From positions 18,864,120 through 18,928,119 of the forward strand of contig JABBOT010000002.1 of NCBI GenBank assembly GCA_016165875.1: a stretch of 64,000 nucleotides of DNA. Reading direction: 5' to 3'. Positions 11,028 to 24,099 of this stretch are shown here, in pieces. A program made the translations under genes and the position numbers. The notes beneath the pieces were generated by a model. The model had not been told where the DNA came from, ran no database searches, and saw nothing but the letters and a program-made list of their open reading frames with translations. The DNA is from Acanthopleura granulata (Eukaryota > Mollusca > Polyplacophora > Chitonida > Chitonidae). Every line of letters starts with the position of its first letter. The first letter of the stretch is position 1.

Positions 11028-14000
11028 TCGTTCCGAATGACAGGTGACAGTTAGCGACACACATCTTGGCGATGACATACATTATAGCCGGTGGACTCAT
11101 ATGCCCATACAGAATAAGAACCGCCTACTGTCCAAAAACTGTTTTCCGGGGATAGGCCTGGACTTATTATCATCTACATTTTCCATCACCGTGGTTAGTT
11201 CGACGTTGCTCAGACGTTGATATTTGCATTATCAATGACGCAGTCGCTCAATTTCCACGCCTGAGGCCTGTCCTACATTCTATCGTGCGGCGATGCCGTC
11301 TGATTTTTGGACCAGCACCGGGAAACAAGCCTAACATGGGCCTAAATTGTTAAAAAAAAAAACCAAGAACCACATATGACTACACAACATGTTATTTAGC
11401 ACATCTTAGGTAAATTTATAGCTTGAGAGTAGCGTCCCCGAGTGACAACTGCCGGAAATCTGTCCGCTGTCGTCAAGAGTTCAAGATGTCGGAGTGTTTT
11501 AGGCGAATCGAGAGGGAGTCGTTTTGAATTTGCTTTAGGTGGGCAATGGAGACCAGAATAAATTAGATCAGCTAAATGAAATGGTAGGTAGTCTCATCAA
11601 GAATTCTAGAGAATAGTTTTATTACAGTTTTTATCTTATATTAGGAATGTTTCTTTGCCTAGTGTAGGCCGGTGTAAAAGTCAGAACGCATAGCCGCACA
11701 GTAGAGCATGGGGCAGGTCTCGGACGTGGAAACTGAACGACCGCGTTATTTCTAATGCAAATTACAACATCTGAGCAACCTCGGGCTACACCGTCTATGC
11801 TGTTGTCTTGATGAGTTCACGAAGTCTTCGATGTTGCAGTAAAAGGCAAATTAAGCAAGTTTAAACCATGATAGGATATTTTGTTTAGAAAACAGTTAGT
11901 GAAAATAGGCATAGGGAAGGACAAATGCAAACCATATTACCATAACTCACCCACCGCCTGTTTCATAACTGTGATGAAGTCCATGTAGGTATAACTTAAA
12001 CACTGACCTTTCAACAGATACATGACACAGAATGAACACCATTTAACCACATCACACGAAAAGCAAAACAAAAAAGTCACTAACTCTCTTTCATATTTAG
12101 TCCCCCATTCTCGCTTAATATTAGACAATGCTATGAAATATCGGAAATTGTCTTGTATGATGTCAAAACCCATGCAGTGACACACTATTAATGATATGAA
12201 AACTTTTTGTCAGGGCAAATTAACCGCTCCGTCCCCGCTTCGTGCAGAGGGTTCATGGAGTTATCTCCCCTGAATACACTACCTACCACAAAACAAACGC
12301 TATACTGTATTGCAGATTCCGAACTGCGAGTTGCAATGCAAAGGGTTGCATACACAGGGTGGCTGTAACCTATACAAAGCAAGGCTACATGAAGACATAA
12401 TGGGTCTCAAGTGGACAGGGGGACACCTCGCGCGAGAAATATCAAGGATCCGTGTCTAAACAGCTAAATCTCTCGGCCAATTTTGTTAATAAGCTTTCTC
12501 TGTGCAGCTCTCCGTCAAACACTATGTTTAAAAGGGAGAGTTGCAGTTTATCTAGTTCAACATTTCTTCAAAATCATCTTTACCAAATCGTTCCTTCCCA
12601 GACAGAGATAATTCTGCACCTTTCGTCGGCCTTACGCCTTCACGAGCTATTTTGTTCGTACGACCTTCACCTTTTCACGAACTCCACCAAGGCACCATGT
12701 CTTCCTATTTCACTTTATCGTGTCAAACAGCCAGAACCAATCAAACTACATTATCTCAAACCAAGATAGAAACCAAGATACGAAAGACCCTGAGTTTGTA
12801 CATTGCACATGTTTGCATATTAGAGATAACGATTCTGCAAGAGTGAGAAACAAATTATGTGAACTTCCTCGGTTATAGATTAGCGACACGTGTGTGTTGC
12901 ACAGGGTAGCGTCGTCATCTTTGAACCAGTTTACGTCACATTCAGCTTGCTTTGCTCAGGTATTGTTCATGTTCCGCGTGCATTTCTAACAGTGCGTTAT
13001 AATGAGCTAGGATTTTGAATCTGTGGTTCCACACTTGCTGTGTCGGTATCGGGCTCGCATTCTGCTAACTGTGAAACATAAGAAGTTCGTGCCACAGTGG
13101 TCTTTCTTGTGCCAACCTCCAACATGCGACTAGCACGTAAACGTTTATCACTTAACGGATACCGGCTAAAATAAGAATTTCATTTCAAAAAGATAACACT
13201 TTCAGTCGTCATTTAATCAGTCATCTGGATGGTAATTGACTGACAAATTAGATGTAAAATTTCGGCTGCATGATATATTCATGTAATTTGACAATTATTA
13301 TAAAACAGCGTGAACAGTTTATTATCTATTCCGTACTCAATCACACTTATACAGCAGTATTTCCGAGAAATATAAACACGAAGGGGAATATCCCCTTCTT
13401 TTGCGAATAATATAGATCAACGTAATACTTTTCAAATAAATAATAAATACGTTTCAAAGCCGGTCTTTCATCCTCCAAGGCTGTGTGGAAAAAGGAGTTG
13501 GATTAGTTGTTTTGACCCGGATTCGAACTCAGGCTACCCGCGTGAAGCACGTGAAATCAACGTGTTTAGATCGAGATAACAATATTCAGTTAACCTTGTC
13601 ACGTGCCAGGTGTATTTGGGTGACACCATAACACATCTGACATTGTCGTGGTTTATAGGTTACTTTGCTGTGTAATTGTGTCTTGTCTATGGTGGCTTAA
13701 AAGATAAGGGACAAAGGTTCGCTGTATCTGTTATATCAAGGCAGTGCCAGGCACATCTGGGGTGTTCTATTTACAGGGGTGCAGCCTATGTCGTCAAGAA
13801 TTGGTGTTCTTATAGTATTTATACCCATTATCAGACGTTAACAATGAAAACGGACATAAACACACTAATTAGTTACCTTATGGTTGAAGCATCAGACTTT
13901 AAATGGTTTGCCCACATCCCCTTCCCCCTCCAGACGCACATCCACACATAACATCAAGGGACCTTAGCACGCATAAGATAAACGTTATACAAGCTTATTG

Positions 14001-15876
14001 ATTGTTTCTATAATTTATGTCAAAATTTCTGAAAAACTCTCAAACTTTCACTTGAAACAATGACATATCGGATCGATGTACAACATATCCAAATATTACC
14101 ATGGGTTCACCCCGGCTTTTTTTCTTTTTTTTTAACTTAAGATGACGGAAATATGGTTATGGCGTCCAGTCACCACGGTTCGGGTTATGGCGTCCAGTCA
14201 CCACGGTTAAGGCTATATGGCACCCAGTCAACACAGTTTGGGTTATGGCGTGTTTATGGCCACATTTTTTTATTTATTTATTTTTTTTTGTCTTTCTTTT
14301 GTTCTGTTCTCCAGTATTTTCGGCAACATTTGTTTAAATGCATACATATCACTGTCGACGAGTTTTAGATTTATATTTCAACCCTGGATGATTTGTTGAA
14401 AGGCTTCCTCGGTTGCCAACGTTTTTCTCTGTATGGATCGCCAATCGCATGGCAGATAGCATTTAAATGTGCCTAACATCATTCATTCAAAAGTATCCAA
14501 TCACATTCTTTGTTTAAATCCAAATTAAGGGAATATCTCCTTAACAAATCTAATTGAAACTTATCCTTGATATGTACAGGAAATTTACTGCTCACCCTAG
14601 GAATTATGTAAATGCTATTCACCATTATTGCAACATTGTTCATTGATTTACAAATGTTTTTATGGGATAGAACAAACCCATTGGCCTCTATTCCCACCAT
14701 CTTTATACACAAACGGGACATATCACCACAGAGAACAAAAGGGAGATCCTTAGGTACATCCACCAACAAACACACCTCATGCACTCTCACTTCCTAAAAT
14801 AATTTTACTTTGCCACATCTAACGTTATACATTTAGATGCAAATGACTTTAAAAACAAATTCATATATCGGTGCAGAAAAAAATTTTTTTACTGGTACAC
14901 CTGAAGCGAAGAAAACAGAAGTACTCGGAGTAAACCACCGCCCACTGATAGTTACTAGACAACTTTCAGGACTGAGGAAAAAATAAAGGCCGATTCGATG
15001 GGATACTACCAGTACATTGGTTTAGCAGGAAGAGAACAGAAGCTTACATTTGTTGTTTGCTTGTCTGGCGGGAAGCTGGATACAGACCGCCGTTGAAGAT
15101 ATTTCTGTGTTCGGTGTGAACGAGGTTCCAGCTACCTTTTATCACTAGTTTTAGGGGTATGTTCGCATTTTCCTGCCCTTTTGTGCGTGTCAGTATGCCG
15201 TATAGGTTTCGGGGTTTTACTGCCAGGTGTATTTTGACGGGCATTACGTGAAACTTGAGCAGATGCAAGGTGACACCGAGAAGAGGCTTACAATGTCTGG
15301 GTCAGTTTTGTCAGGTTGACACCCTCCAGGCGCATTCTAAGGACTTCACTTCGTCATTTGACTGAAAATTATTGAGTACGACGTTAAAATCAAGTATAAA
15401 TATATACATAAATACATTCATATGTATACCTCGAGACGCTAACCTCCACCACCGCCCCCTTGCGTTTGAGAGCTCTAGCTAAAATTTTCGTTTATCATGG
15501 GACCTTAAGATTACTACCAGGTAATAACAAGTAAGAGGGTTTTGGGCTTACAGATTTAGCCAGTGCTATAAGCCGCTAAACGTAAACATTAAAGGGAATG
15601 GAAAATAGATTATAGGCCAGATCTGCTGGTTCAAGGGAGATGACTCTTTCTGGAATATCGCATAGAACACATTAGCAAGACTAGGCTAGGGGCTGTAAAA
15701 GTCGCATGTTCAGTGACATTTTAGGTCAGACTACACACGTAGAAGATCGATTGTCTTCCCTGCATCACGGATAACTGTTAAGTGATACCGCCTTTCATGT
15801 TACCAGATTTATTTTAACATTTATACCTATTATTCCTTACGTATTAGTTGGGAAACTGGTGTTTTCGGTTGGAGCG
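11028..15876. other. intergenic DNA, no gene recognised
   Basis: Only short unremarkable ORFs. It holds the minisatellite at 14155-14252 and a decayed SINE tail at about 15365-15420 (TTATTGAGTACGACG motif). A B-box-like match on the minus strand near 13515 does not fold into a tRNA. Confidence 0.5.
14155..14252 (+). repeat. 28-bp tandem repeat, about 3.4 copies
   Basis: Units at 14155-14182, 14183-14210 and 14211-14240, with a partial one to 14252, share GGTTATGGCGTCCAGTCACC. The first two differ only at their last two bases; the third is diverged and 30 bp long. Confidence 0.9.
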
Positions 15877-16157
15877 CCCCTTTGTGGTTTATTTATTTGA
15901 TTGGGTTTGTCCGCCCTACTCAAGAATATTTCACTTATACGACGGCAGTCAGCATTGCGGTGGGAGGAAACCCTGCAGAATCAGGTGAAACTCCACGGCC
16001 ATCCACAGGTTGCTGGCAGACCATAATCACACGTACCACAGGAGAGGAAGCCAGCTTGAGCTGGCATTGAACTCACAGTGATCACAGGTGAGATGAGCCT
16101 GGGTTAATATACGGCACTAGTGTGCTGACAACTCCCCTTTGCCCCCTTTGTGGTTTA
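15877..16157 (-). mobile_element. near-full-length SINE with perfect 15-bp target-site duplication
   Basis: The element at 15892-16142 (251 bp, minus orientation) is flanked by identical copies of CCCCTTTGTGGTTTA at 15877-15891 and 16143-16157. Read on the minus strand it has the tRNA-like head with a B-box-like GAGTTCAATGCC, the central body, the conserved CGTCGTATAAGTGAAATATT block and an A-rich AAATAAA tail. The duplication defines both ends and shows target-primed integration by a LINE-type machinery. It is one of the few copies that give the full family boundary. Confidence 0.95.
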
Positions 16158-19100
16158 CGAATCGTATACAAATTTGATGCATAAATTTTAATCGGCAGCT
16201 CTGTAAATCTGTTAGTCTAACACCACTTCCGTGTTTTTCACCCAAAGACGCGATGCATCGGTACTCTTGACAGCCCACCTTTCAACGCTGGAGTCAAACC
16301 AGGATTCAGAGCAGGATTTGAACCTGTAAACTCAGTGTCCCATGATATGTTTTCTGATGCGCGAACGCCGTCTTGATAATGTGCTGATGCGATTTAAAAG
16401 TGAGGTAGAAGTGTAAAGTGTGAAAATCCCACCGCATTTTTTAATATAAACGACTACAGGATAGAGAGTAGTACCAGACCAGTGACGACAGTGCAACTTA
16501 CACTTCCTGTCAGTTACCTCAGGTTGGGTGCTTGCCTTTCGAGACACATGGGTTATGTTCCACTGACAAACAGTGAAGTTTCAGGATTCCCCGGTTTTCT
16601 CGGACATGCATTGGCATTATGCGGTCCACGATGCTCTTTCAAGTAATCTCACATGAGGTTCATTACAGACCACTAGTTTTATGATGTAAGCTGAATGTGG
16701 GAAGGTTGACGTGTTATTCTGCTTTTCTGTGTGCATAAGAATGGTCGCCATTGTATGAGGGTAAATTTTTTAAGTATAACGTCACACAACACAAATGATG
16801 TGTACAATGCATCCTGATATGATAGAGGTTGAAGCTATTTTGGTTGAACAGCATTCTGTTGAAACCTCAGTCTACGAGCAGGTCTATTAAAAATTACGCA
16901 AATAAATTCTATCGGTCAGTTTTTTGAGGGCTTATTTCGTGACAGTTATATCAAACACCTGCTGAACAGACGGACATGAGAGCAGCAGACCACTGAGTCT
17001 TCCAAACCACTTACAAACGTAATATGATCAAAGCATCAAAATAATACATTATATCACGTGGTAATACACTGTATGGATGACATACCATAGATAAATACAA
17101 GGACAATAAGCTGGAACCTGCCCTTATTAATTGTTCTTAGTAATATTCGATAGTAAATAAGGACACACCAAGGCGATAGAGGCGATGGTAGTCATCGTCC
17201 AAATGGAATGGATACAAAGTAATGCGTGCTAATCAAGGAATCTGTCAGTCACGCAATTAAGCAATCCATAGTTTCACAAGTATATATTATAAGTGTAACG
17301 CCTGAAGACATGTGAGACAATGTAAAGTTAGGTGACGAAATAATCATTCCAGTGGCCAACCTTAATGGACAGTCCAGTCAATAATCGCAAGGTAAATTTC
17401 CAAAAACCTTCATCACCAGAACGAAGTCAAGAACTAAGAAAGTATGATACGAACTGTATCAAACTGTCGTCGCTGCTCTGGATATACACTCTCCATGCTG
17501 TCGTCATTTTATATGCCTTTATAAGCCGGGATTCTGCTGGTGAACTACAAGAGTCTTCGCGGCCTGCTCCCTTTACCAGCGGGGTAAATTGTGAAGCCAT
17601 TTGACAACTACCTCTGTCGCCGATGCTCTGTTTTTACTCTTCGTGTTGCATTTGCATCTTACATCTTACATGCTGTTATGTGACTATTTCAATCAAAGTC
17701 AAAATTTTACTGAGAAATCTAATGCATCAGGGAAATTCCACGAACGCCCTAACCCAAAGTTTCCTAAAGTATATTTGTCCCATTTATATAGATCTATGAG
17801 CATTTATGAAGAGTTTTAATCAAAACGCGAATGAGATGCCTATATTTGTACTTGATCTGTAAATTATTGGCACACTATTAGAGTTTGGAATTTGAATTAT
17901 AAATCATGCGAATAATATCGATTGTCTTCCCTTTACATCATTGGAAAATGACGACTGATTTGCTCTTACATGTTACTTTTTACAGATAGTTACTTACTAT
18001 TTATAACATTATCTCACACAATCGAGCTGCGTTTATCGACTTGAAAGGCCCCATTATGGTTAACCAGTGGTATACAAATATGATGCCCTGCTTCATAATT
18101 AATCGTGTCTCATTTTATTTAGCCCAGCTGAAGGGCTGTGCATGCATCGATCAGAACAAAAATAATCGCCAGGTTGGATATATGAGCAGTGACATTCTGA
18201 GACATATTTTGATGAATGAACACTTGTATGCATGCATCCGCAATATGCAGCCTTGTTAAATCTTTAGCCGTAGAAAATTCCTGGCGTCTTTCTGGTATTA
18301 ATGAAAACTCTTTACAGATTACTTCTCCCCACATGAACACGTCATAGTTTCTTAATTTAGTTTAATTAAAATGATCACACCTAACATGTAAAACTCAGTT
18401 TAGGGTCGCATTCTGACTATTCGTGTACATGTGTAAATAGTAGAAACTTACACTACCCATAGCACCACGCTACGTGACACATGGGACAATTTGACAGTAA
18501 CTCTTCAAAGTTCGGCGGTTTACTCTGGGCACTCTGTTTTGTTCTTCCCATAAAACTGGCCGACATCATATAAATAGTAGCAATTTACAAATCCTCAATC
18601 ATGGCTTAGCAGAATTAGGTAAAACATGCAGTTCTGTTAATCACTCTCGACATTCCGGTTACACGTATACCCATAAAACTGGCCCCAGTATACAAGTAAG
18701 TAGATAAAATTTCTTTACAATGGGGTTAAAATATAAAATCAGTGAATAAATATATACTGCATGATGGTACAATTGTTTCATCATACATTTGCATTATTGT
18801 GAATTAAACGCCAAAGAATCAGTTAATCAAAGGGGTTGATTTTATTAAACTGTTGTAAAACAGTCGTATAGTCCTGTCATCTGTTTTAATTTAACATATG
18901 TTGGAAAGTTGTTTGTCATCTTGCTTATATATTTATTGCCATGCAATAAACATTAACTTTTTTATTTATTCATACAATTTTGTCATTTTACGTAGCAGAT
19001 AAACCTGCACGGGGTTATTATACAAAAGACTACGGCACACAGAGTAAAACCAGAGCAGCGACGACAGGGTGATAACTGGCAAATGATCACATGTCACCGG

Positions 19101-19290
19101 TTAAGTTTGGCCTCTTGTCAGTTTACCTCAGTTAGAGTTTTATTCTAATTGCTCATATAAGTGTTTAACAAGTAATAACTTACACGTTCCGTAGCACCAT
19201 GGCTTAAGCAGAATTAGGTGAAAAAAAACATTGCAGTGATGTTAAACGCAGTTTATTAGACGTCATGCAATACATAGGTTAAACTCAGAT

Positions 19291-19467
19291 ATTCCTCTCC
19301 GGCCGTATGTGGGAAGGTCTGCCAGCAAGCTGCGGATGGTCATGTGTGTCCCCCGGGCTCTACCCGTTTTCCTACCACCATAATGCTGGCCGCCGTGGTA
19401 TAAGTGAAATGTTCTTGAGTACGGCGTAAAACACCAATCAAATAAATAAATCAATAAATAAATAAAC
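19291..19467 (+). mobile_element. SINE main family, 5'-truncated copy
   Basis: Starts within the body at TTCCTCTCCGGCCGTATGTG. It runs through the diagnostic CCACCATAATGCTGGCC block and ends in an expanded AATAAATAAATCAATAAATA tail. The sequence is close to the family consensus, suggesting fairly recent insertion. Confidence 0.92.
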
Positions 19468-20175
19468 TTAGGTATGTGTGTCATATTTACAAATATACGT
19501 CCCATCAATCAGTAAAGTTTCATGTGCGTAATGATATGTCATTATTTTCATACAAAGGAATTAATGTGTTTAAAAGTCTCTTCCCGCCTTCATTTAAATG
19601 GTTCCATTTCGAGATCTATTTCATTTTTACTTGTATTTTGGTTATAGTTTATAATCATTTTATAAAAAAGGACTACATTAATAAATTGGCATAAAATTGT
19701 GGGATGTAGGTTTTTCACTGTTATCCTGCGCACTGTATGATTTATATAACATCACAATTTTCACCTCATATACGGATGTCGTATGGCGGATTCCACAGCT
19801 GTCGTTCGCTTAACCTTAACACTCGTGCAAATGCTCACATCTTGACAATTATGTGCATGTCTGCATCAAAAATCAGGAAATTAGGCGTCATGTGCTGTTT
19901 AGTGCAAATTACCGTTGTATAACTGTAACTAGAAAAATGTGTTCTAACAGAGAAAAATTCGTGCGGTTATGAATTGCAGAGTGTTGCATCTGAGTCGGGG
20001 TTTTGAAGATTTAGAACTCAAAGTCAGAACATCATCATTTATTTAACAGATGTCTTCACGATAGGACGGGGAATTTTCTAAACCTTATTTATGAAATAAT
20101 ACGGAGTGCTGTATACAATAGCCTACATAATGACCAGCACCATTCCATGGGTCTCTGTAATACACAAGCATATCG

Positions 20176-20346
20176 TGTTAGACCGAAAACTGATAGCTAT
20201 TTAAATAATTATAACTGGATATTTATTATACCACAACAGGTACATTTGTTATATACATTTATTATAAAATATCATTTATTCTTGATGATGGTATAGTAAT
20301 TGGGGAAAAAGAGCCACGGTGAAGATATCAGTTTTCGACCCAACAC
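20176..20346. repeat. inverted repeat, 24-bp arms around 123-nt AT-rich core
   Basis: The left arm (20176-20199) and the reverse complement of the right arm (20323-20346) share GTGTT and CGAAAACTGATA with only a few mismatches. The enclosed DNA is very AT-rich. It could be a small non-autonomous terminal-inverted-repeat element, but no target duplication was found. Confidence 0.4.
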
Positions 20347-21039
20347 TACATCAAAGATATATACAACTCTCAGTCTACAAGTGTGTCACGTATAACTGTA
20401 TCAGTGAAGGCACATATTTATGGATCTGTATAAATCCACGTTTAGCATTCATACTGTAGGTTACAGCAGAAATTCAGTAACACCGTTGGCATGTCACCAT
20501 ACCGAAAGGTTATTGTACATTTTCAAATTGTCGCTTGTAGTAGCATTCTTTTTTAGGCAGAATAAAATATCGTGTAAATTCCAGATTGCATTTTTGATTC
20601 AAAAACTCTTTTTCTTAGTAAAGATTTTCCTTCCTTAGACGCCTACAATGACTTACACTGGCGGTGAAACGTTATATTTCTCCAGTCTGTAGCCTTAAAA
20701 CTACAACTCTTTTTGAGTATGGCATAAAACTGCAATCATATACATAAATACATTACAATTATACCACTACATTTCCAAACATCATCAGGGCTTTTGCACT
20801 AGTATCTGCTGGCGTTGAAACTGTATATAATGACTTCGGCGCTCTTACAAAAATCCTTAATCTCTGCTGACAACACTTGCCAGCCATACATCAGCCGGCT
20901 TTTTGGTTCGCTTCAACGTCATTGTCGGTATCAAAGCCCGTGAAGGCGGAGATTAAGAAAAAACATGTCGCATCAGAGCAGAGCTAAGACGGAAGGCGTT
21001 ATTATTGCCGCTTGATTGCAGACCTCTCCAAGCACGAAA

Positions 21040-21150
21040 ATGGCAGCTATCTGTCAGGCTTTAATATTTACCACCGTCCTGTTGGAAATGGCGACCCGTA
21101 CTCCCGGCTCAAGCGCACCCATCTGGCAGTGTCCAAGAGCCCTTTGTGAT
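21040..21150 (+). CDS. candidate first coding exon of an unknown secreted protein
   Basis: ATG at 21040 sits in an excellent Kozak context (A at -3, G at +4). It opens 37 codons starting MAAICQALIFTTVLLEMA, a plausible signal peptide, followed by a Pro/Ser-rich bit and a CPRALCD motif. A donor-like GAT|gtgagc follows at 21151 in phase 0. Unspliced, the frame stops eight codons later. The local GC content is higher than in the flanks, and a TATA-like TATATAA lies at 20824. The next good acceptor-like site (AG at 21195-21196) would leave only a 46-nt intron, so I cannot name the second exon. Family unknown; it may be chance. Confidence 0.28.
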
Positions 21151-21883
21151 GTGAGCATTGCCCTCATTGATGTATAGTTTCTGGTTTTCTCATCAGAAAT
21201 CCAGTTTTTGTCTCGGCCCCCGTTCAGAGTATCATGAAAGCACTCTGGGCGCCACAGGTATTTACAGGAAATGGCTTAAACGTGGAAAGGTTCGATTATC
21301 TTTTACTAATCTTCTCGACCCATGCATGGCACATTTACAGACTATTCAATTATTCAAAAATGAAAGGTGTAATTACTAAATCATTATTACCCGTTATCGC
21401 CTTGAAGTCATAAATGAGAGGAAGGTTATCAGATGCTTATACCAAATTCAGTAAACTCTGATATATAAATGAAGTGTACATTTTGTGTACAGCATAAATG
21501 ATCAGTACTCGCAAAAACTGCAAATAAATTGTATGTTTGTGGTATGTCGAGAAATTGATACGTCGATGCTAGCAATGGGATAAGAGTTAATCTGGTGTCT
21601 AAATCGCATGAAGTGGTCCCCAGACATACGGAAAATAAAGCCTGATTGCTTTTTGGTGTAAAAATATTCGAACGACATTCAGTTATCATGGAGATTTGAG
21701 GAGAAGATGCATATCGGGCCGAGATGACATCTGTTAATGTTCATGTCCAAGCAGACACCCTTGTCTGGAGAGTATTTATAATGGAGTACCTAAAAACTTC
21801 ACTTCTTGAATTCATTTTTCAAAAGTTCATTTCAGTATTTCATGTCTTAATTATTTTTGCACCAAAAGATCTTTTGAGCTTTT

Positions 21884-22403
21884 AGAATTCTGGAAAACAT
21901 TTTAATTTTTCGAGAGGGGACACTCAAGGACTTTTCTTTGAAAGGCGGAGAGGTGTCAGAAGATGCGGAAGCGGATCATTTTCTGACGTTCTAACCGAGC
22001 AAAGAGTTTCCAGAAGTGTACTGCATGCATTCCCACCGTCAGAATTAAATAAGGTAATAGCCTCATTTGAGGTAAGAGGGCAAAAAACGAAGGCTGGAGA
22101 AAAAAGCCGACTTTGTGTTTGCCCGAGAAAATATCTGAAAAAGTTCGACATGGCAAGACTGCAATTTTCCAGTGAAGTACCGACTCTTGAATCTTCAGGA
22201 AGCCGAACTGCCAGACAAGTCTTTTTTAACTTCAGGATGACGATGATATGCCGAAACGGACTGCTTCTGACCGACTGATCTAAGAGCTCATGCTTGTAAT
22301 TTGTATATAATAACCCAAGATGACGCTTTTGCATGAAAAGTCTAATGCTGATGGAAGCATATATTTCATGTCTGTATATAGGCAGCCAATTTTCATTTAC
22401 CAA
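21884..22403. other. segment open on both strands, no family recognised
   Basis: The minus strand is open for 159 codons (22403 to 21924), with the first true ATG at residue 28. The plus strand is open for roughly 125 codons over about 21890-22280. This is the longest frame outside the two main genes. Neither translation shows a motif, signal peptide or repeat that I recognise. Overlapping open frames on both strands usually reflect composition rather than two genes. Confidence 0.2.
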
Positions 22404-22475
22404 TTATTAACTAATCAATGATCGTATCAAAAGAAGATAATTATTTCAATATAAAATCTTACAGCATATATATAA

Positions 22476-22541
22476 TTTATTTATTTATTTGATTTTTCTT
22501 TTACGCCGTACTCAAGAATATTACGCTTAAACGAGGACGGC
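22476..22541 (-). mobile_element. SINE main family, 3'-end fragment
   Basis: ATTTATTTATTTATTTGATT followed by TTTTACGCCGTACTCAAGAA and a diverged remainder: the A-rich tail and final block only. Confidence 0.8.
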
Positions 22542-23610
22542 TTTGTTGGATTTGTTGCACGTGTACATTAAGCAATTGTCTTAACTTCACCTGTCAATCG
22601 CCGGCAGTTCTGTCATATAAGACAGCTAGGGAGCTAAAACCCTTTGCTTTACAAATCCCAAGCTACAATATTGATGGTATCAGCTGTGCCTTACATAGTG
22701 ACAGGGCGCTTTCAATGTCAAACCAGAGTAAGATCCCCACCCTTTCCTTCCCAACACCCCACACTTACACCCAGCCAAACTGAGGTGATACTGAGCAAAC
22801 CCGTGGTACTTGATATAGCTGATCACTGTTACAAGAGTCTAGCGAAGAACTCTCAAGAATGTGCAAAATTTAAACTGTTCGGTTTTGTCCCACTAAACAC
22901 TGAAGTCAGCATTGTGTCTATAGCCACAAGACGTTTTATTCAAAACTCAACATTTCATTGAAGAATAGAGTCAACAAATTTTCTCTCTTGACAACGTGCA
23001 ATTCAATTGACTTAAACCTGTGAACTCAGGTCCTTCTGTTGAATTAGAATCTGGTTATTTCTTGACTGTCCTTTTTTCCTCAAATTTTATAGAATATAAA
23101 ATGTCATTTAAGCAAAAACAGACAGATATATATATTTTACAACTTTGACTAATTGATGCCATCTTCCCCTCTTGGCGTCTTAAATTGTGTTGTATCGTAT
23201 TGAGGAAATAACATTTGATGTACAATGTTTGCTGAATACATGAGACTGAGAGATTTACCCGTCTGGGAATTCCATAAAGACCAACACTATATGTATAGCG
23301 GGTTTCCCGCTGGTAACATGTCTTTCTAGTCGTGTTAATAGCTTGTTCCGAAAGGGATCACTCACTTTCAATGGTTTGTGAAATAAGACGTCATATTTAA
23401 TGCAGAGAATAACACAAACTTAGGTCAGCTTTCACGCTGGGCAAGGGGTCATTATGCTCCAACATCCCTCCGCTCCCACGGGGGTTAAGATGCTTTATGG
23501 CGCGGAGTTTACGCCCACGAGTGTGTTTTACAAATAACATGACAAACGTAATTCACAGAACAGCTAGAGGGAGCATAGCGATGGGGACGGGAATGATAAC
23601 TGACGCCAAG

Positions 23611-24099
23611 TGTCCATACAGAATACATAAGTATCCTTAGAATAACGACACATCCTGCAGTATCCTTAGAAAAGCAGCATGCCCATAAAGAATACATGAG
23701 TATCCCTAGGATAACGACATGTCGATACGGAATACTTGCGAATAACCTGAGTATCTATAGAGTAACGATCTGAGGCATGATGTCCATGCAGAATACATGA
23801 GTATAACTAGAATAACGGCATATCCATGCATCATACATTATAGTATCCCTAAAAAACGGCATGTCCATAAAGATTACATGAGTATCCCTACAGGCATGTC
23901 CATAAAGATTACATGAGTATGCCTACAGTAACGACGTGTCTATAAAGAATACCTGAGTGTCCCATAGAGTAACGACCTGAGTATATCGCTAGAAAAACGG
24001 CATGAATACAGAGTATCCCTATAATAATGATGTGTCTGTACAGAATACATGGGTATTCCTAGAATAACGACGTACCCATACAGAATACACGGATATCCC
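23611..24099 (+). repeat. degenerate minisatellite, about 38-50 bp unit, about 12 copies
   Basis: The core CATACAGAATACATGAGTAT, then CCCTAGAATAACGACATGTC, recurs with substitutions and indels across about 490 nt. Copy lengths vary because several units are internally deleted. Confidence 0.88.

Larger units (their letters stand above)
16158..21039. other. intergenic DNA, no gene recognised
   Basis: Contains a SINE copy (19291-19467), an inverted repeat (20176-20346) and a decayed SINE tail near 20705-20750. A 79-codon ATG ORF at 17365-17604 has one hydrophobic stretch (residues 33-53) after a basic N-terminus. It has a poor start context and no recognisable domain, so it is not called as a gene. 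Confidence 0.45.

Noticed and set aside
13500..13580. tRNA-like B-box on the minus strand
   Set aside because: The surrounding bases do not form acceptor, D or anticodon stems of a tRNA.
17365..17604. 79-codon ORF with one hydrophobic segment that could be a type II membrane protein
   Set aside because: Poor Kozak context, a potential donor inside the frame, no family resemblance, and such ORFs are expected by chance in 64 kb.
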